Source of the DNA: Archegozetes longisetosus
Lineage: Eukaryota > Arthropoda > Arachnida > Sarcoptiformes > Trhypochthoniidae
Direction of reading: 5' to 3'
Assembly: GCA_018873245.2 (NCBI GenBank)
Contig: JAEMBT020000001.1
Span: forward strand, 558,001 to 622,000
DNA: 64,000 nt
Below the pieces are notes generated by a model that saw nothing but the letters and a program-made list of their open reading frames with translations, searched no databases and had not been told where the DNA came from. Within the stretch, counting starts at the first letter, position 1. Each line of letters begins with the position of its first letter. Position numbers and translations under genes: made by a program. Below are positions 35,861 through 50,511 of this stretch, one piece after another.

Positions 35861-38685
35861 GATCATATGAAGCGAATAGGCGTTTTTCAATAATCCACAT
35901 TTTTATATCAATTTATGCGAAACAATTTTCTACCATTTTTACAATTAATCACCACTTATCAAGCCATTCATTGACTTTTCTACGAGTTTATAAGTGTTTG
36001 AACAATTTTTCTACCATTTATAAAAGCTTATGTCAGATGAAGCTTTAGGTTAAGTGTGAAATGAAGTGAACTTTCGATACATACAAGTTTACAAATGTCT
36101 CAATTAACGAATTACTCCTAAAAACTTATTTTAATATTTGAAGTTATTGTTCCAAAAGTGACCTTATACTTTGTCGACTTATTTGAGCAATAATCACCTT
36201 TTTCGCATTTAAACAACTTTTTTTTGCCAATCTTTGTACACCATTTTTTTTGCCAATCCTTATATTCAGAGATTTCTTGTACGAAATACTCATTTATAAT
36301 GTTCTTTATACTGAATATTAGATATCTGTCAAAAAAGTTTAGCTCATTTGAATTTGTTAATCGCTCCTCAGTTTAACCAGAAGGATTGAAAATATTAACA
36401 ATTGTTAAATAATCCTAAATGAGAAAATACTAAAAATTATAGATACTTTAGAACTACAATAATTTGATAACAAGTTAGCAATACTTTTTGAATACCTTTA
36501 TTGATAATGACTACTAGTAAAAGCTGTTAAAAACCATTTTGAATAAGTGAAAAAAATGAGACAATTTTACATAACCTGCTTAGAAGAGGTGACTGACTTT
36601 CAAAATGAAATTAAGCATAGGGCAAACCTGATGCAATAATAAACATTCGTTTCAAATGAACCAAACTTTTCTGTCAGTTGTAATGTCTTTATATACTCGT
36701 AGTATTATCACAGTATTAATTGTATTCTAATCTAAGTATTGATCTCTTTAATATTTGTTTTTGATAGAAAATAAATTTTTGGACAAGTATTTTTGAAACA
36801 TTCTTACTACGATACTTCAAAGGTTTTTCCATTAAAATATTAATATTTCTAATAACTTTCATGTTTCTCATGGCATCTCTATTTTGAAAGACGTAATCAG
36901 TTAGTCTTGAATGTAAAAGACAACCACAAGTAAATGACTTTCTAATTGATAGTTATAGTTGAGACAAAATAGCACATGGATCTGAGTTTAGGCTTCTTTT
37001 TCAGGATTTCTTAATGTCTGAGTCCTAATGCATTTTTTAGGCTTAATACAGAATGAATGAAATTCATTATCTTTGCTATATTTGACTCTGTGTCGCATTA
37101 AATTAATTTCTGCAAATAGCTCTGTCCCACAATTAACACAATTATATATCGATTCTTTATGCTTACGAGCTATCGAGACGTTGTCCTAGGCCACTGCTAA
37201 TTTTTTCAAACAAATTCAAATACATTCTCAAAACACGTTAAATAATTCATTTCCAAGGTATAGATTAAATCTTAGATTAAAAACTGTCGGTATTTATAAT
37301 GACATGCATCCATACCTGAATATAACAAGGGTTGGACTTGGAGGCTCAAATTGAATCTGACTTTTCGAGGTCGAAGTATGAAGTAAGATTTGATAGAGGT
37401 TAACTTTGTATTTCTTCATTGCATAAGACACTGGTATTGTTGCGTTTCTAGATATAACTTTAGTGCAGTGAACCAAAACGTTCACCTGTTATGTAATTAA
37501 AAAACAAAATATTACTAATATGTTTGAAAGTCAATTAAACAAACAATCAATCAATCAAATTTTATGTTATGTCTAGGATTCAAGATGATTACATTCATGA
37601 ATTTTTCAACAGCTTCATCGGTAAAAGTATAAAAATCAGAATAAGACAAGTCTTGACAGCATTTATCGAAAGCATGAATATAATACTAACTAAAGCATTC
37701 AAGTTGCGCCTTTCATTGGGATCCTTTCAAATGCTTATTTTACGCTTAATTTGATGAGAAATAAGCCTTTACAACAGCTTTTCTATTACTTATGAATAGT
37801 TGATCTGCCACTTTGTCGCAACCTTCATTAATTTCTTTATTTTTCGTCATTATTTTAGACAAAATGATTCGGTTTTGATTTGATTGACTTTATAAGCACT
37901 TTTATTTAGTCCGAAAATTGATGTCATGCATTTAAGTAGAACAGGCTTCAGAGTCGATGTGGTTTGTGAATCGGTTCGATTTATCGTATTCCACAGTAGC
38001 TTTCATTATTGCTTAACAACAGATTTCTATTATTGCAAATTTTTATGGTTCTAATTATGGCCATAATTTTAAATGTATTTATTAGTTTTAATTAAATTTT
38101 GTTCACTAAGTTTTTAAATTTCTGTCTGAAGCCATGGAAAACGTGAGAGAAAATCGTGATTTTAATTAAAAACTTGAATTTTTATCTTATAAAAAATGTA
38201 AAAAATGCAACTTTCTAAACTGTCTATTTCTTTACGATTGGAAACGATAATTTGTTTGAAGTCTGATTCAGTCATTACATATAAGTTGCAATTGACTTAA
38301 TAGATTATTATGAAATCTTATAATTTTACGCAATCTTTAAGTGAGCAAAAAACTGATTAGATTATTTCAATAATTGAATATCTCGAAAATTGCAAGTTTG
38401 CATAATAATTACTGTGTGCAGATTGCAATTTATAATAGAATTACGTTACTTATGTATGACATGATATTTCTTAGTACAAATCATATTGTGATGTCATAAG
38501 ACCCAAAAAATTCAAACACAAGCATTTTAGATTAAACTTCAATTTCAAAATTAATTTTTATTTTTATTGTAATTTTCAGTCAATACTAATGATAAGATTT
38601 TTTATTTGTAAAATTTAGAGAAAACTATTAAGCTATTTTTACTTTGAACATAACAAATTAGATAAAATAATCGATATCTGGAGAA
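35861..38685. other. Spacer between innexin D and the LDAH-like gene
   Basis: AT-rich sequence without recognisable genes. A short imperfect duplication of a T-run followed by TGCCAATC occurs at about 36222-36260. An ATG-started frame at 37573 of about 60 codons shows no family features and was not accepted as a gene. Confidence 0.5.
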
Positions 38686-39889
38686 ATGGAAAGTGAACAA
38701 AACTCAAATGGTTTAAGCGAACAATTTATCGAAATAAATTCAGTGGCCACTCATATCATTCAATACGGTCTCAAACTGTTTATAACCAATAACAATTGTG
38801 TTGTAGACGATTCAACCATAGTTTTAATGATATCCGGTTTGTACTTTTTGATTATTTTATCGACAGAGAAGCGATATTTTTCTAAAACAACTTTTGAACA
38901 AACTTGATTTAATTAAAGGAAACCCAGGAGAAATTGGATATTACTGTGATTTTTTATCAATCATTAATAAAGAGACAAATTTACCGATAATTGGATTATC
39001 ACATGCCGGACATAACAAGCTACCCGATGGTCTGAATATTCCTGAAATTTCAGGTAATTATTGAAGAATTTTCAGATTTGCTTTGATTTGACGTTTACAA
39101 AAGGAAATTTAAATCGGCAGAAAATCCAGACTTATATTCACTTGAGGGACAAATCCATCATAAAATAGCATTTATAGAGAAATTCATTTCCACTAAATCC
39201 AAACTTATACTAATTGGGCATTCAATCGGCTGTTATATTATTTTGGAAATGCTCAACAGATCACCAAATATTGCTTCAAAAGTAAACGAATGAATGATTT
39301 TTACTGCCAAGATCATAAATTTACACGTATTTCATGACAGGTATTGCACTCAATCCTGATATTCCCGACAATTGAATCGATTGGAGACACGAGTGAAGGC
39401 AGAAAATACACACTTTTGTTCGGTTGGCTTAAATATCCCCTTTTAGGTCTTTCAAATCTCTTGTATTACTTGAATGATGACTGGAAAGAGAAAATTATAT
39501 CGTTTGCCACTCAAACAAATAATGGCCTTCAAAATGAAGATCCACCTAAATGTGTACTAAAAGCTGCTACTAATTTGTTTGAAACAAACTGTTTAAAGGC
39601 ATTGATTCACATGAGTTTAATAGAGTTCCAAACTGTTAAAGAGCTAAACACAGAAGCCATCGATCAAAACAAGAAGAAATTAACGTTTCTCTATGGAGAA
39701 GCAGATAAGTGGTGTCCGATCGAGATCTATGAACATATTGCTCACTTGTACCCTGACGTTGATATCAGATTGTGCTTAAAAGATATGCGTCACGCCTTTG
39801 TTATGCAAACCGAATCTACTAATAAAGTCGCAGGATTAGTTATCGAAAAAATTAATTCAGTCATTAATTTAAACGATATTAGTCATTAG
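38686..39889 (+). CDS. LDAH: Lipid droplet-associated hydrolase (LDAH / UPF0554 family serine hydrolase)
   Basis: This alpha/beta hydrolase family acts at lipid droplets and has been linked to sterol-ester or triglyceride turnover. The model is join(38686..38836,38919..39053,39121..39281,39341..39889), giving 331 aa, close to the usual length of about 325. Visible features are the oxyanion-region segment MISGNPGEIGYYCDF, GLSHAGHN, the nucleophile elbow GHSIG in exon 3, FPTIESIGD after it, an acid-residue segment FLYGEADKWCP and the catalytic histidine in MRHAF near the C-terminus. The Ser-Asp-His triad is therefore complete. The central hydrophobic stretch expected to contact the droplet is weak. 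It is flanked on both sides by innexins in the same orientation and is unrelated to them; the first exon ATG is the only Met in frame upstream of the conserved core. Confidence 0.94.
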
Positions 39890-42151
39890 CCAAAAAACAT
39901 TTTGAATCCTAACAGTTTTGGGCTTTAGTTGGAGTACGAGCTAAACCATAACCAGTTGAATTAGTGCGCACTGCATCGAAAGACCACATTTTGAAATTGG
40001 GATGTCTAACAATCTAAAACAAAATAATCTAAATATGAGCTCGTGCTCCAATTCTAATCTTCATACTGTTATGGATTCGCTTATTTCCAATACTTTATAT
40101 TTTTGCATTAGGTAATGATTTGGGATTCAATATTTGGGAAAAGTCAGCAATCCAAGTGATGCCTCATTATCTCGTAAATCTAGTCTATAGGTAGTTATAA
40201 AATTTTAATAATTGAATTGTTATTTTGGTGATATTCTTAATAGAAAATCATACGTATCTTATTTAAGATGTTTATCACTAACTCAATAATTGAATTTTTG
40301 TTGAATTATTTTCATAATGTAAACTCACTATCAATGAGAAAGAGAGAGATATTTTTCATTTTAAATATATGTTTATAAATATTTATATGTTGTTAGTTGC
40401 AAAATGTGATAATTTTATTTAGAAATATATGTAAATTTGAATAAAAGAAAGTTGTATTTTGCAAAGGCATGTCTGAAAAAGAATTATATATTAAGCGATA
40501 AGTTATTAAAAGTTAGTAATGCGGGCGTTGCTCTCTCTCGGAAATGTATTTTTGAACTCAACTCAAACTATTAGGTATTCTTCCAAACAATATTTGTCTA
40601 CTGCACTATTAAACAGAAAAACAATCTTGCTTTTAAATGTTCAAAAATCAATTTTTCACTTGTGCCCCTATTTTTTGAGTTGGTATGGAAAAAAGTAAAA
40701 GTTTTACGTAAGTAAAGATTAAATATTTGTCTTTCCAAACTAAGCCTTAAGTGAGAATATGATATAATATACTGTAGTTGAGCAAGTTTTCATTCATTCA
40801 GTTACTTCAAATGAGTTTAGAATAAAATGTGAGCTCAGCTCATAAAGCTCACTCAAAAAGTTACATTGACCGGAAAATTGAATTTAACTTTTTTAGTTTA
40901 AAAGTTAATTTTTGAAACTTATATGAATACTAAATTAAAGCATGAAATTAACATAAATATTGCGTAGAAAACTTTGCATAAATCTTAAAACTTGAGTTTT
41001 AGCTTTAGTAAACCTAATTTCTATGATTAGAAGTAAGTTTTAAAATGAATTGATCTGGTCTGCAGTGGTTTAGATTTTTCAAACCAAAGAAGTATATGTA
41101 TATAAACGAATAAACTTTGAAAAAGATTTATTGGTGTAACCATTAGTGGAAAATTACATGAATTTTTTCATTACAGGAAAAGTATTTGAAGCCTATTTTT
41201 AGCATTTACTCTAAAAACTGGCTAAAAGGAAATGCACTCAAATATGGATGGATTGTTCACGTTAATTAAGAAAGTAGAAGAAGCTTCCAAACCAATGGTT
41301 AGCAACAAGTTTGACAATAGATCGTGTGATAGACTTGTTGTCACCAGTTTAGGCGAAAATGTGACAAAATTAGTCAAATAAGGAACAGCTGATGGTGTTG
41401 AGTGATTCCAAGGGTATTAGGGATTACCGAAAATCAAATAAAGAAAAATATTTACTATTAATTGCAGTATTATTTACACAACATCATTTTTTTAATAATA
41501 AACATATTGTTCGCGTACAACGCGTTTTCACTCAGAGCCTCTTAGCCCTCTAATCACTATTATCCTAATATGTGGTCACATCGAGTTCCAATTTGTTGAG
41601 TCCGTGTTTTTGTCAAATTGCAATCAAATGTTGAGAGGGTGTCAATAAGTAAATCACACCCAAATTGCCTTTATTTCAAATTACCTTTATTTCAAATAAC
41701 AGGAAACAATTCAATTTCGATGTTTTCTTAAGTTCTTCCTGTTTAAAAGTGACAAATAATAAATAACTAAAAGTTATGAAAAGCTATCATTTGTTGGAAT
41801 AACAGCATAAATAGTAATTGTGTCGATTTTTTATTTAAGCCTCTTTTGGTTTTTAATTTATACTAATAATTTAATTAGTTGCGCAACAATACATTATAAA
41901 ATTGTCAGACGAATGATGAGTTCAGAACTTTTAAGTGGAAGAATGATTGGGGAAAATACAACAAAAACTTCATTTAATTTGGGTTATGGAATATTGCTGT
42001 TATAACTACAATACGGGTCTTTTGTTTTTCAAGCGCTATAATCACAATATTTGTATCGAAGTTACAAATTGAGCTCTTATTATAACTAATCGTAATGGCT
42101 ATTAATTACTCTTAACAATATTTGCAACTTATATTCCTGCGATCGGTCACA
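39890..42151. other. Spacer between LDAH-like gene and innexin E
   Basis: No gene was recognised. The spacer contains the probable LDAH polyadenylation signal at 40440. A short open frame at about 41820-42005 starts at TTG, has no family features and was not accepted. Confidence 0.5.
40440..40445 (+). terminator. Candidate polyadenylation signal of the LDAH-like gene
   Basis: AATAAA lies about 550 nt after the LDAH stop codon. Closer canonical copies were not noticed, so the assignment is tentative. Confidence 0.35.
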
Positions 42152-44286
42152 ATGTTGGACTTGTTCTCTGATCTTAGGCGAATTATTAAGAGAAGATCAG
42201 TACATATCGATAACGCAGTTTTTCGTCTTCATTGGCTCTTGACTTCAATATTATTGATAGCATTTTCTGTTGTAATTACAGCGCGACAGTATGGTATGTA
42301 TGCCTTTCAATAAATTAAACATTAAACTCCGTTTTAATAATTGCAGTTAATTGAGGAAATTGCATAAATCGTATTTTAGCTACCCTTTCTGTTCGTATTA
42401 TTGCATTTGCTAGAAATGGCTCGTTTAAATCTTGTGATTGATTCAAATTATTTTTCATTCAGAAATAAATTCTGCAAGCAATAGCATTAGTTTATCTAAA
42501 AAAATTGGTTACTGAAAATCATGTCTACATTGTAATTAAGATAAATCTTATTCCAATAGTAAAGGCTTGTTTGAACCTAATATTTTTAGTTAACATAATT
42601 CTAACCAGAATAAAAACCATTGAAGAGAGACAGTGAGTGAGAAAATAAAAGATAAAAACTAACTTCGGGTCAATTAATATTACGCATAACTATTGAATTA
42701 CCGAAGATTAGGTGATTAGTTGAAGTGATCTGATTCACTTCAGAATGAGTTACTCGAATAACTGGTATTCTCTATTTATTGGGAGTGAATGCTAAATTGA
42801 ATCACATCTAACTTGAAATATTATCTAAGATATGCGAAGATAGTTTGAAAGCATGACTAACCAAATTTTAGAACTTGAACATACTTGGTATGAAAATAAA
42901 TGAAAGTCAATTATAAAAGAGGTCAATATTAGATCATCAAATTACATAGCTTAAAATTATTCTCGAGTTCTAATAACTATTAATTACTTTAAGTTAAATA
43001 GCTAACACTACAAATTATAACCTAATATTATGTAGTAAATTTGATTGGAGTTAATTATGTTTTAATTGAATCTATTTATTATGTTTCAGTCGGTCAGCCG
43101 ATTGACTGCTTAATTGAAACTGAAACGATTCCGGCGACTATGATTAATACGTAAGTCAATACCGATGATTATCAGACAGTATTAGTTGGAGGACATGTTT
43201 TTATAAAACAATATAAAAGGAGATGCACATAGATTCAACACATTATTGTCTCAAAACTTGAACAAGGATTAATTATTTCTTATATATAAACTACGGTTAG
43301 ATACTGCTGGATCTCTCAAACATTTTTGATTCCGTCTGCATTTAACAAGAAAGTAGGAGTGGAAGTGCCACATCCAGGAATCGACAACTCTAAAAATATT
43401 TCTCCGTTAGACCGCAAATATTACGCTTACTATCAATGGGTCTGTTTCGTACTCTTCATTCAAGGAGTGCTATTTTACGTACCATATTATCTGTGGAAGG
43501 TAATAGATATGTAGTAATTAAGATAATACTAATATTTAATTGTAACCGTAGGTATGGGAAGGGGGACTCATGAAGTCAATAACAATGGGAATGCAAATCG
43601 CAATAGTTGCTGACGAAGAACGAGGTTATAAGAAAAAGCTTTTGATCGAATATCTCTATCGTCATCTAAAACTTCATCATTACTATGCCTTCAAGTACTT
43701 CTTTTGTGAAGTCTTGTGTCTCATTAATATAATCGGGCAAATGTATTTGACGGATAAGTTCTTTGATGGAGAGTTCATGTCTTATGGATTAAATGTAATC
43801 AAATATACACAGAAAGAAACGAAGCACCGCAGCGATCCTATGGTTTATATATTTCCGCGAATGACAAAATGCACCTTTCACTTCTACGGCTCTTCAGGTG
43901 ATGTTCAGAAGAAGGACGCGCTCTGTCTTTTGCCACTCAATGTTGTGAACGAAAAAATTTATATATTTATATGGTTTTGGTTTGTCATACTGTCGATCAT
44001 AACATGTTTAGTCATTATTTCGCGATTATTCATATTTTTTGCAATTAGCTTAAGATCAAGAATATTGAAAACTCGTTGCCGTTTCTCGAACTCCAAATAT
44101 TTGAAGATAATCTGCAAACACGGAAACATTGGCGACTTTTTTGTGTTGTATCTGTTGGCTAAAAATATTGATCCAATTATAATGCAAGACATTATCGCAG
44201 AAATTGGTAAACGAATAGAAAGAAATGAATTCGTAACACATGTGGCAGTTAATGGAGATGTGAGAGAAGGAATTAATATGTTATAA
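42152..44286 (+). CDS. Innexin E: gap-junction channel subunit
   Basis: The model is join(42152..42293,43090..43150,43301..43499,43552..44286), giving 378 aa; intron 1 is about 800 bp. The ATG at 42152 is chosen because it gives the standard innexin beginning [13 protein letters not shown]; an open frame continues 10 codons upstream but without a Met. Landmarks are [10 protein letters not shown] into TM1, ARQYVGQPIDC (GD to GQ change), [22 protein letters not shown] at TM2, [19 protein letters not shown] at TM3, [32 protein letters not shown] into TM4 and [14 protein letters not shown]. The usual GDWF is GDFF here. Both loop cysteine pairs are present. With F it shares DKFFDGEF, where A-D have FLGG, so E and F look like a sub-branch. 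Its intron after LWK is unique in the cluster. Confidence 0.95.
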
Positions 44287-47200
44287 TAAGTTACAACATT
44301 ATAATGTATTAGCAATAATTGAATGAACGACTGCATTTGACGTGTTGTCATTGCTAAGCTTAATTGACGAGAACAGCTTTAAAAGCTTGCTTTGTTTTAA
44401 CGATGTTTAGTTAAATATTTATTTTTAGCAAAATTAACTATTTCCAAAGTATATTTTATTAAACTTGACTTATACCCAAGTGTTTAATTATACGATATCT
44501 GGGCCAATTTCCCAAATATTAATACCAGTAGAATAACACAATTACTCTATATTTTCAATGTTTGGCCCGAAAGTTTCCTGAATACAGATACAGTTCAAGT
44601 AGTTTGAGAAAAGCGTCTATTTCTTCCAATTGGCTCATTGGAGATAATACGTTATCGCTTTTGTTTTCACTTAAAGCCTACACAATTACATACATTAAGT
44701 TTATATAAATCAATATTTTTTAACTTTTGACAAGTGTTTGAGCAATAAATTAGTCTTAAATGATTAATTATTGGTATCATTTTTATACAAGTTGATAGAA
44801 CCATCAGAGAATACTCAAATTTGAGCGCTATAGAAATTCTTAAGGTATTATTCCTTTTAAGAAAGTTAGAAATTTGTCTTCTTCAGCTATAAAATCACTT
44901 GAGATAGCTGAACATGTTTTGGGGTGTTCTAAGACCTCAAACTCTGCATTTTCTCGGAAGTACAGCTCTATTAGTCACATTTACAGAAATAGTATCCGAC
45001 CACTGGTACTATACGTATAACTTTTATGTCATAACATAAAGCAATGTGAGAACAAAATCTTAACACATTGCAGCACCTATTTTCAGAATAATTAGTGTGA
45101 CAGAAAGCACTAATTTTCTCAATTGATCTATAAATTGAAAAGAAACAAATATTCCATTGATAACACTGAATAAAGAAAGCAAACACAATTAGCAATTTTG
45201 GTACATTATTGAATCAAACATAAAAGAGGTGATAGTGTTTTGCATATGAACATTGAAAATATAGAGCCACAATAACTTCTTGTTATACAACTTGATGAGT
45301 GTGAGGCAGAGACAAAGCTCTTATTTTGAGAGTCCAATTTAAGACATAGTCTTCCAACAGAAACTTTTGATAAATTAGTTTCAATTCCTTATGTTTTGTT
45401 GGGTCTTGTTTGTAGATTAGAAATGCTTTCTATCACTTTCATTTAGATTATTAAATTCTATCTGTTGTACTCTAGATTGAAAGTTACATAAGCTTGTTAG
45501 CGGTTTCCTAAATTTCAAACCTATTTATAATTGAAACGACATAAAAATATCGTACAATCTAATTTGAAATATGTTTTATGATTTTGAACATGATTATTTG
45601 AATTAATCAAAAATAACTTAGAATGATAAGCTACAATTGTCGAAGCAAAAGTTTTTCAAATTTACTGTAATATAATGATTGAGCTTGAGGTATCAAAAAT
45701 ACAATTTCAGTTAACCAAATACAAATTCATTTATTTGTTAACTCTATTCTTATGCTTGCTTTTTTGGTCAGGTAATGGTTTGAAACCTAAAATTTTTTCT
45801 TCGTCGACTTAGACCTCTTTTTGGATAACATTTTTGACGTGGTTTGAATACTTTCTCTTCGACAATAATTTTTCTTTAATCTTATTAACAAAATTTTGTT
45901 GATTTTCATGTTTTATTGAATAAAATTGCTTTAATTGTCATTTTATGAATGTTTCGATGATCGGTTTAGTTTTATAAAACTTTGGCCTTATTTGCTTCCG
46001 AAACAATAGAATCTAATTGTGTTTTAATTCCTTGATTTTTCTTGTTTTTCATTATCATAGTTTTCAAAACTTTAGTTTATTTAATCCGACTAACACTTTG
46101 ATTGAATTGATTTTTAAATACTTATAACATTTTGAAATGCTTAATTTTTAAGTTAAAAGAAGACTAATGAATAAAATTGATTTGTTCACACTTTTTGTTT
46201 AATGTATTATTAAATGTGTAATGAATGCGACGTAAGAATGAGTGCTCTTTTAAACTGATTCAATATCGAACTCAATCTGCCTTATGCATTCTTTGTAAAC
46301 TAAATTTATATTATAGTTTCAATTAAAACGTATCGTCAAAGTAAAAGCTAGAGTAAAATTAAGTTTGAAATTTACAATTTTGTAGAAATTTGATGCGTTA
46401 TTGCAGACGCGCATTCAATTATATCATAAAAGTTAAGTTGAATTCTAGCCTTAACTTAAAGTTAGTTTAAAAGGTAATATTTATAAATGTTTAGTATAAT
46501 TTTAGTAAATGTTTAATCTACAATTTTACAAAACATTATAGAATAAATTTTTAATATTCAAATTTTTTATTTATAATTAAATTAATATTCTGTACAAAGA
46601 ATAAGTATTATTATATTATTATTCAAATTAATTTGAATTAGAGTAAGTTTTATAACAAAATTTCATAAGATTCTAACAATAAGTCATGAATATACTACAA
46701 ATGTAAACTTACTTAAAAAGTAAATTGCAAATATATTGGTTTTTAACTGGATGTGATCGCAACACACTATAAGCAATTGAAAGGTTTGCTCAAGCAACAA
46801 ACTGTAGGCACCAATCATCAAATGGAAAACTTTTGCGTAAAAAAGCAATTATTTCAGACCTTTATACTCAATCTTAGAAAAATTGTAAATTTAAAATAAG
46901 CTTTTTATTCAATTTAACTAATTCGCATAACTTTGTAGGTTAATTAATATTTTACTGATTGACACTATATACGGGAATATAACACCACCCATTAATTTGT
47001 GTAATGTGTGTGTTGTGTATGGTTGCATTTAAAGCTCATCAATTCCAAAACACTGCTTCATCAAGCTGATTCAATATTGATTTCAATTAGCTTTTTGTAA
47101 CTTTTTCTCAATTAAATTAAACTTATTCTTTCAATTCAAACACACCATAATATTAAAGACACAAATAAAGTGAAGTTCGAATTGACCAATTTAATTGAAA

Positions 47201-50200
47201 TTTCAAAAATTAAGTTAAGCGAACTTAGTCCGTTTTTGAGCAAACCACTCAATTGCTAATTCTTTAGTCAATTATAATTAGACTGCTTAATTTTTATAGG
47301 TCTGTTTATAACAATAGTAAAACCTCACATAGGTTTTCTATAAATTTTAGTTGTGAAAATGAATGAAGTAGAAACTAGGAAAAATGCAAATTCTAAACTT
47401 TCAGATGTGACCATTTATTGCATTCATTGACTACATGTGGGCTACACGGAATTTCTACTTAATACTTTGCTTCAAGTTTATATAATTTTGAAATGATCTT
47501 AATATGTTTTTTAAAGTACAGATTCTTAAGTTTGAGAGTTAATCAAGTAGAGAAATCCGCAGATCATAAGCTATTATTGAAGGAATAACTTCAGTAATAG
47601 TGAATAATGTCACATGAAGTCATGCGGCAGTTAATCAAAGAATTTAAATAATTTCGCGAAAATGCTTGACATTCATTAATAAAAGTAAGTGATGACTAGA
47701 TAAGCAAAGTTCACGACAATTTGCAAGTTTTGTTCTGGAAAGTAGGTTTAGCTGTGAACCCAGATTTTTAGAAATAAAAACTTCAATTATTCTTAAAACA
47801 GTGTTTTGTTTGTGTTGATTATAATGAACGCTCGTCTCTTGGGACCGAAACCCTTAAGAAAAATAATCATTGAAGGAATAGACTCCTATATTTAAAGTTC
47901 AAGTGTTCGAAGTGATTTTAGACTTCAAACTTGATCTTGAACTAAGATTTCAAACTTGAAAGTACAGAATTAACCAAATGCGAGAACTTCTAGACAAAGA
48001 TTTAAGAAACAAATATGTCGATTATTCGGGTCTAACATTGGACTTGAAAACTATTGGGTGATTTTCTGTATTATTCTCATTGTCTTAGTCTAAGGCGACA
48101 AATATTTTGATGTGATCTCTGAGTTAATGCCAAATTCAGAGGTGTTAGAATAAAGTGACAATTCATTGAAAGTGAGAATAACAGGCAATGACAATGATTT
48201 GTTCAGTACAATCACTTCTTATAGAAAGCTAAAAATGTGCAATTTATCTGAATTTGGTAGAATTCAGATTTGACTTGTTGATAGACAGAATAATGAAGCC
48301 CACAAACTTTGCGTTCAACTATTGTATGACTTGCAAAGTTTCAAGTTTCTTAATCAACGGTCAAATTGATGCGATAACTTGCTGTTCAGTTCTTTATGTT
48401 TGTCTTTTTTTAGCTGTTCAAAGTGAAAATCTGTTGCGATAATCAAATTTTGGTTGCATTTGCAAACAAAAATATTTGCTTACAATGCTTTCGGAAGTCG
48501 GATAGTTTCAAATTATCGAATAATCTACTGAAGAATTATTGGAAACTAAGATTTACTGTTATCTAAAATAAGCGTTTTGAGGAGTAATGAACAAAGTTTT
48601 GAGACAATTATTTGAGAAGATATGTCGGCTTTTAAATTTTAGGTAAAGTGAAGTGATTTTTTGGCCAATGAGCATAAATCCTTTTTTAATTACACTGAAA
48701 CTATTTTGGACTTTTTTTTTTGACTCTCTCTTAAAAGCAGCTAATACTCTTGAATTAATTCTGATATTTTGGCAAACTATACATTAGATGCATATCTGTT
48801 AATGGATTACGACTTAAGTTGAATGCATTTCTTTACATAACCCCAAAACGAAATTGACATCTGAAGTCCATTAGTGAGCACTTGGGGTTAAAAGTTGGAG
48901 GTATAAGACATGTGTAAGAATTAACAGGAGGTTGAGTACAGTTAAACCTTAATAATGATTTGACTGCATATAGAGTTATATAAACAAGTTTATAGTACTC
49001 CATATCATGTTTTAATGAACAACTTTCATACAGTATTTACATAGATTGTAAACTGTCTTATAATTTCACTTCAATTACAGTAACTGGTATTCAAAATAAA
49101 TAAAATTGGATATCTGCAACTGTTAAAAACATATTTTAAAATAATCTAAGAGTGAATTGTCAGAATAATGGAATAATGGTTTACTAGTTGTGTAATTTGT
49201 TTTGACGTATATGTTTTAAACCATACCAATCGTATTTGTTTAAACGAAATCTCACAATTGTTAATTGTTAATGTTGACCCCATCTCATCCATCAATAGAT
49301 TCTGAGAATATGCAACACATTGTGTAATGGCTTTATAAAGGGCCAAATCGTTTGTTCGCATTTAAACAGTCTTTATATGATTTTTTAGAAGTTCAATTTG
49401 CCGTTCAAATTGTGTTTTCCTCATTTAAATATCTTATTGCAAACATTTGGCTTAACATTAAGTTTTGCTAAATAATTATCAATTGTTTATGTAATTTAAA
49501 GTTTTGGCTTGAAAAAAGGCTTTCAGTTATTCAGCTGTTCAATAAGTAGTAGCAGTAGGGAAGAAGTTTAGCGGAAAAAAATTCAATAATTACTGAAAAT
49601 ATATATATATATATATATAAAAAGCGTTTAAATATATATGAAAAGCGTTGTTGTATTTTGTGGTAGAAAAGAGGCAAAAATTAGCGAACAGTTTTTGTGC
49701 GATTATATTTATAAACACAGAGCGCCCAAAATTATTAGATAGCTGCAGAACGCCTGTTTTATGTGCAGTCAAATAGGATTGTATGGTAATGGCATTTCTA
49801 CATAAACAGATACCGCGAGAGGTCCTCGGCCTGAGACTAAATATAGGTATTCCACTACTGTTTTCCCAAATGCATTACAACTATATTATGCTTTTTGGCC
49901 CCGTATGACTCAAACTATCACGCTTTGGAGCACTGCTCTTTCTTACAATGCTTATTCACTTGCTTTAACTCAAGAAGACCTGACTCGAAATCAAGAGGTG
50001 GAGGAGGATGAAAGAGATGGGATGAGAGAGATGGGATGCCAGGAAGTGAAACACTTTACAAAAATGCCAATTTCTTATAAGTTTTGCATTAGTTTTCAAA
50101 ATTATTTATTCAATGATTAACACGTATTAATAGATGAGTGATTCATGAATTGGTGTTCGTTCACTGATAAGTTATTGTGATTTATCTATTGTGTAATAAA

Positions 50201-50511
50201 AGTGCAATAACTGTGTCTCCAATTTGGTTATTAAGCAAAAATTTGTCTCTAAACATATTTATGTGGTTTATGCTAACGTTTAGATAAATACCAACTTAAC
50301 TCTTAGTTGTGGCAAAATGTTGAACAACGTGTTCGCTTTAGAACTTTGGACACTAAAAAACAATAAATTATTATAATTTGACTTCCTATAAATAAATGTA
50401 GACATAGAAAAAGGGTCATTATTGCAGTTACCCTAATGTAAAGTGTTATCTGATTGTTGTATGATTCCAGTCGTGCAACTGTTAGAATGTAATGCTGTTG
50501 TGTTCAGTTAG
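44287..50511. other. 6 kb gene-poor spacer between innexins E and F
   Basis: The spacer is very AT-rich, especially 46100-46700. ORFs are short and unrecognised. An AT microsatellite lies at 49599-49619. The interval 49900-50050 is slightly less AT-rich, with a purine-rich patch near 49990-50045, but no gene could be supported. Confidence 0.5.
49599..49619. repeat. AT microsatellite
   Basis: About ten perfect AT dinucleotides. Confidence 0.9.

Noticed and set aside
43959-44351. 130-codon minus-strand open frame
   Set aside because: Antisense to the last exon of innexin E, with no family features.
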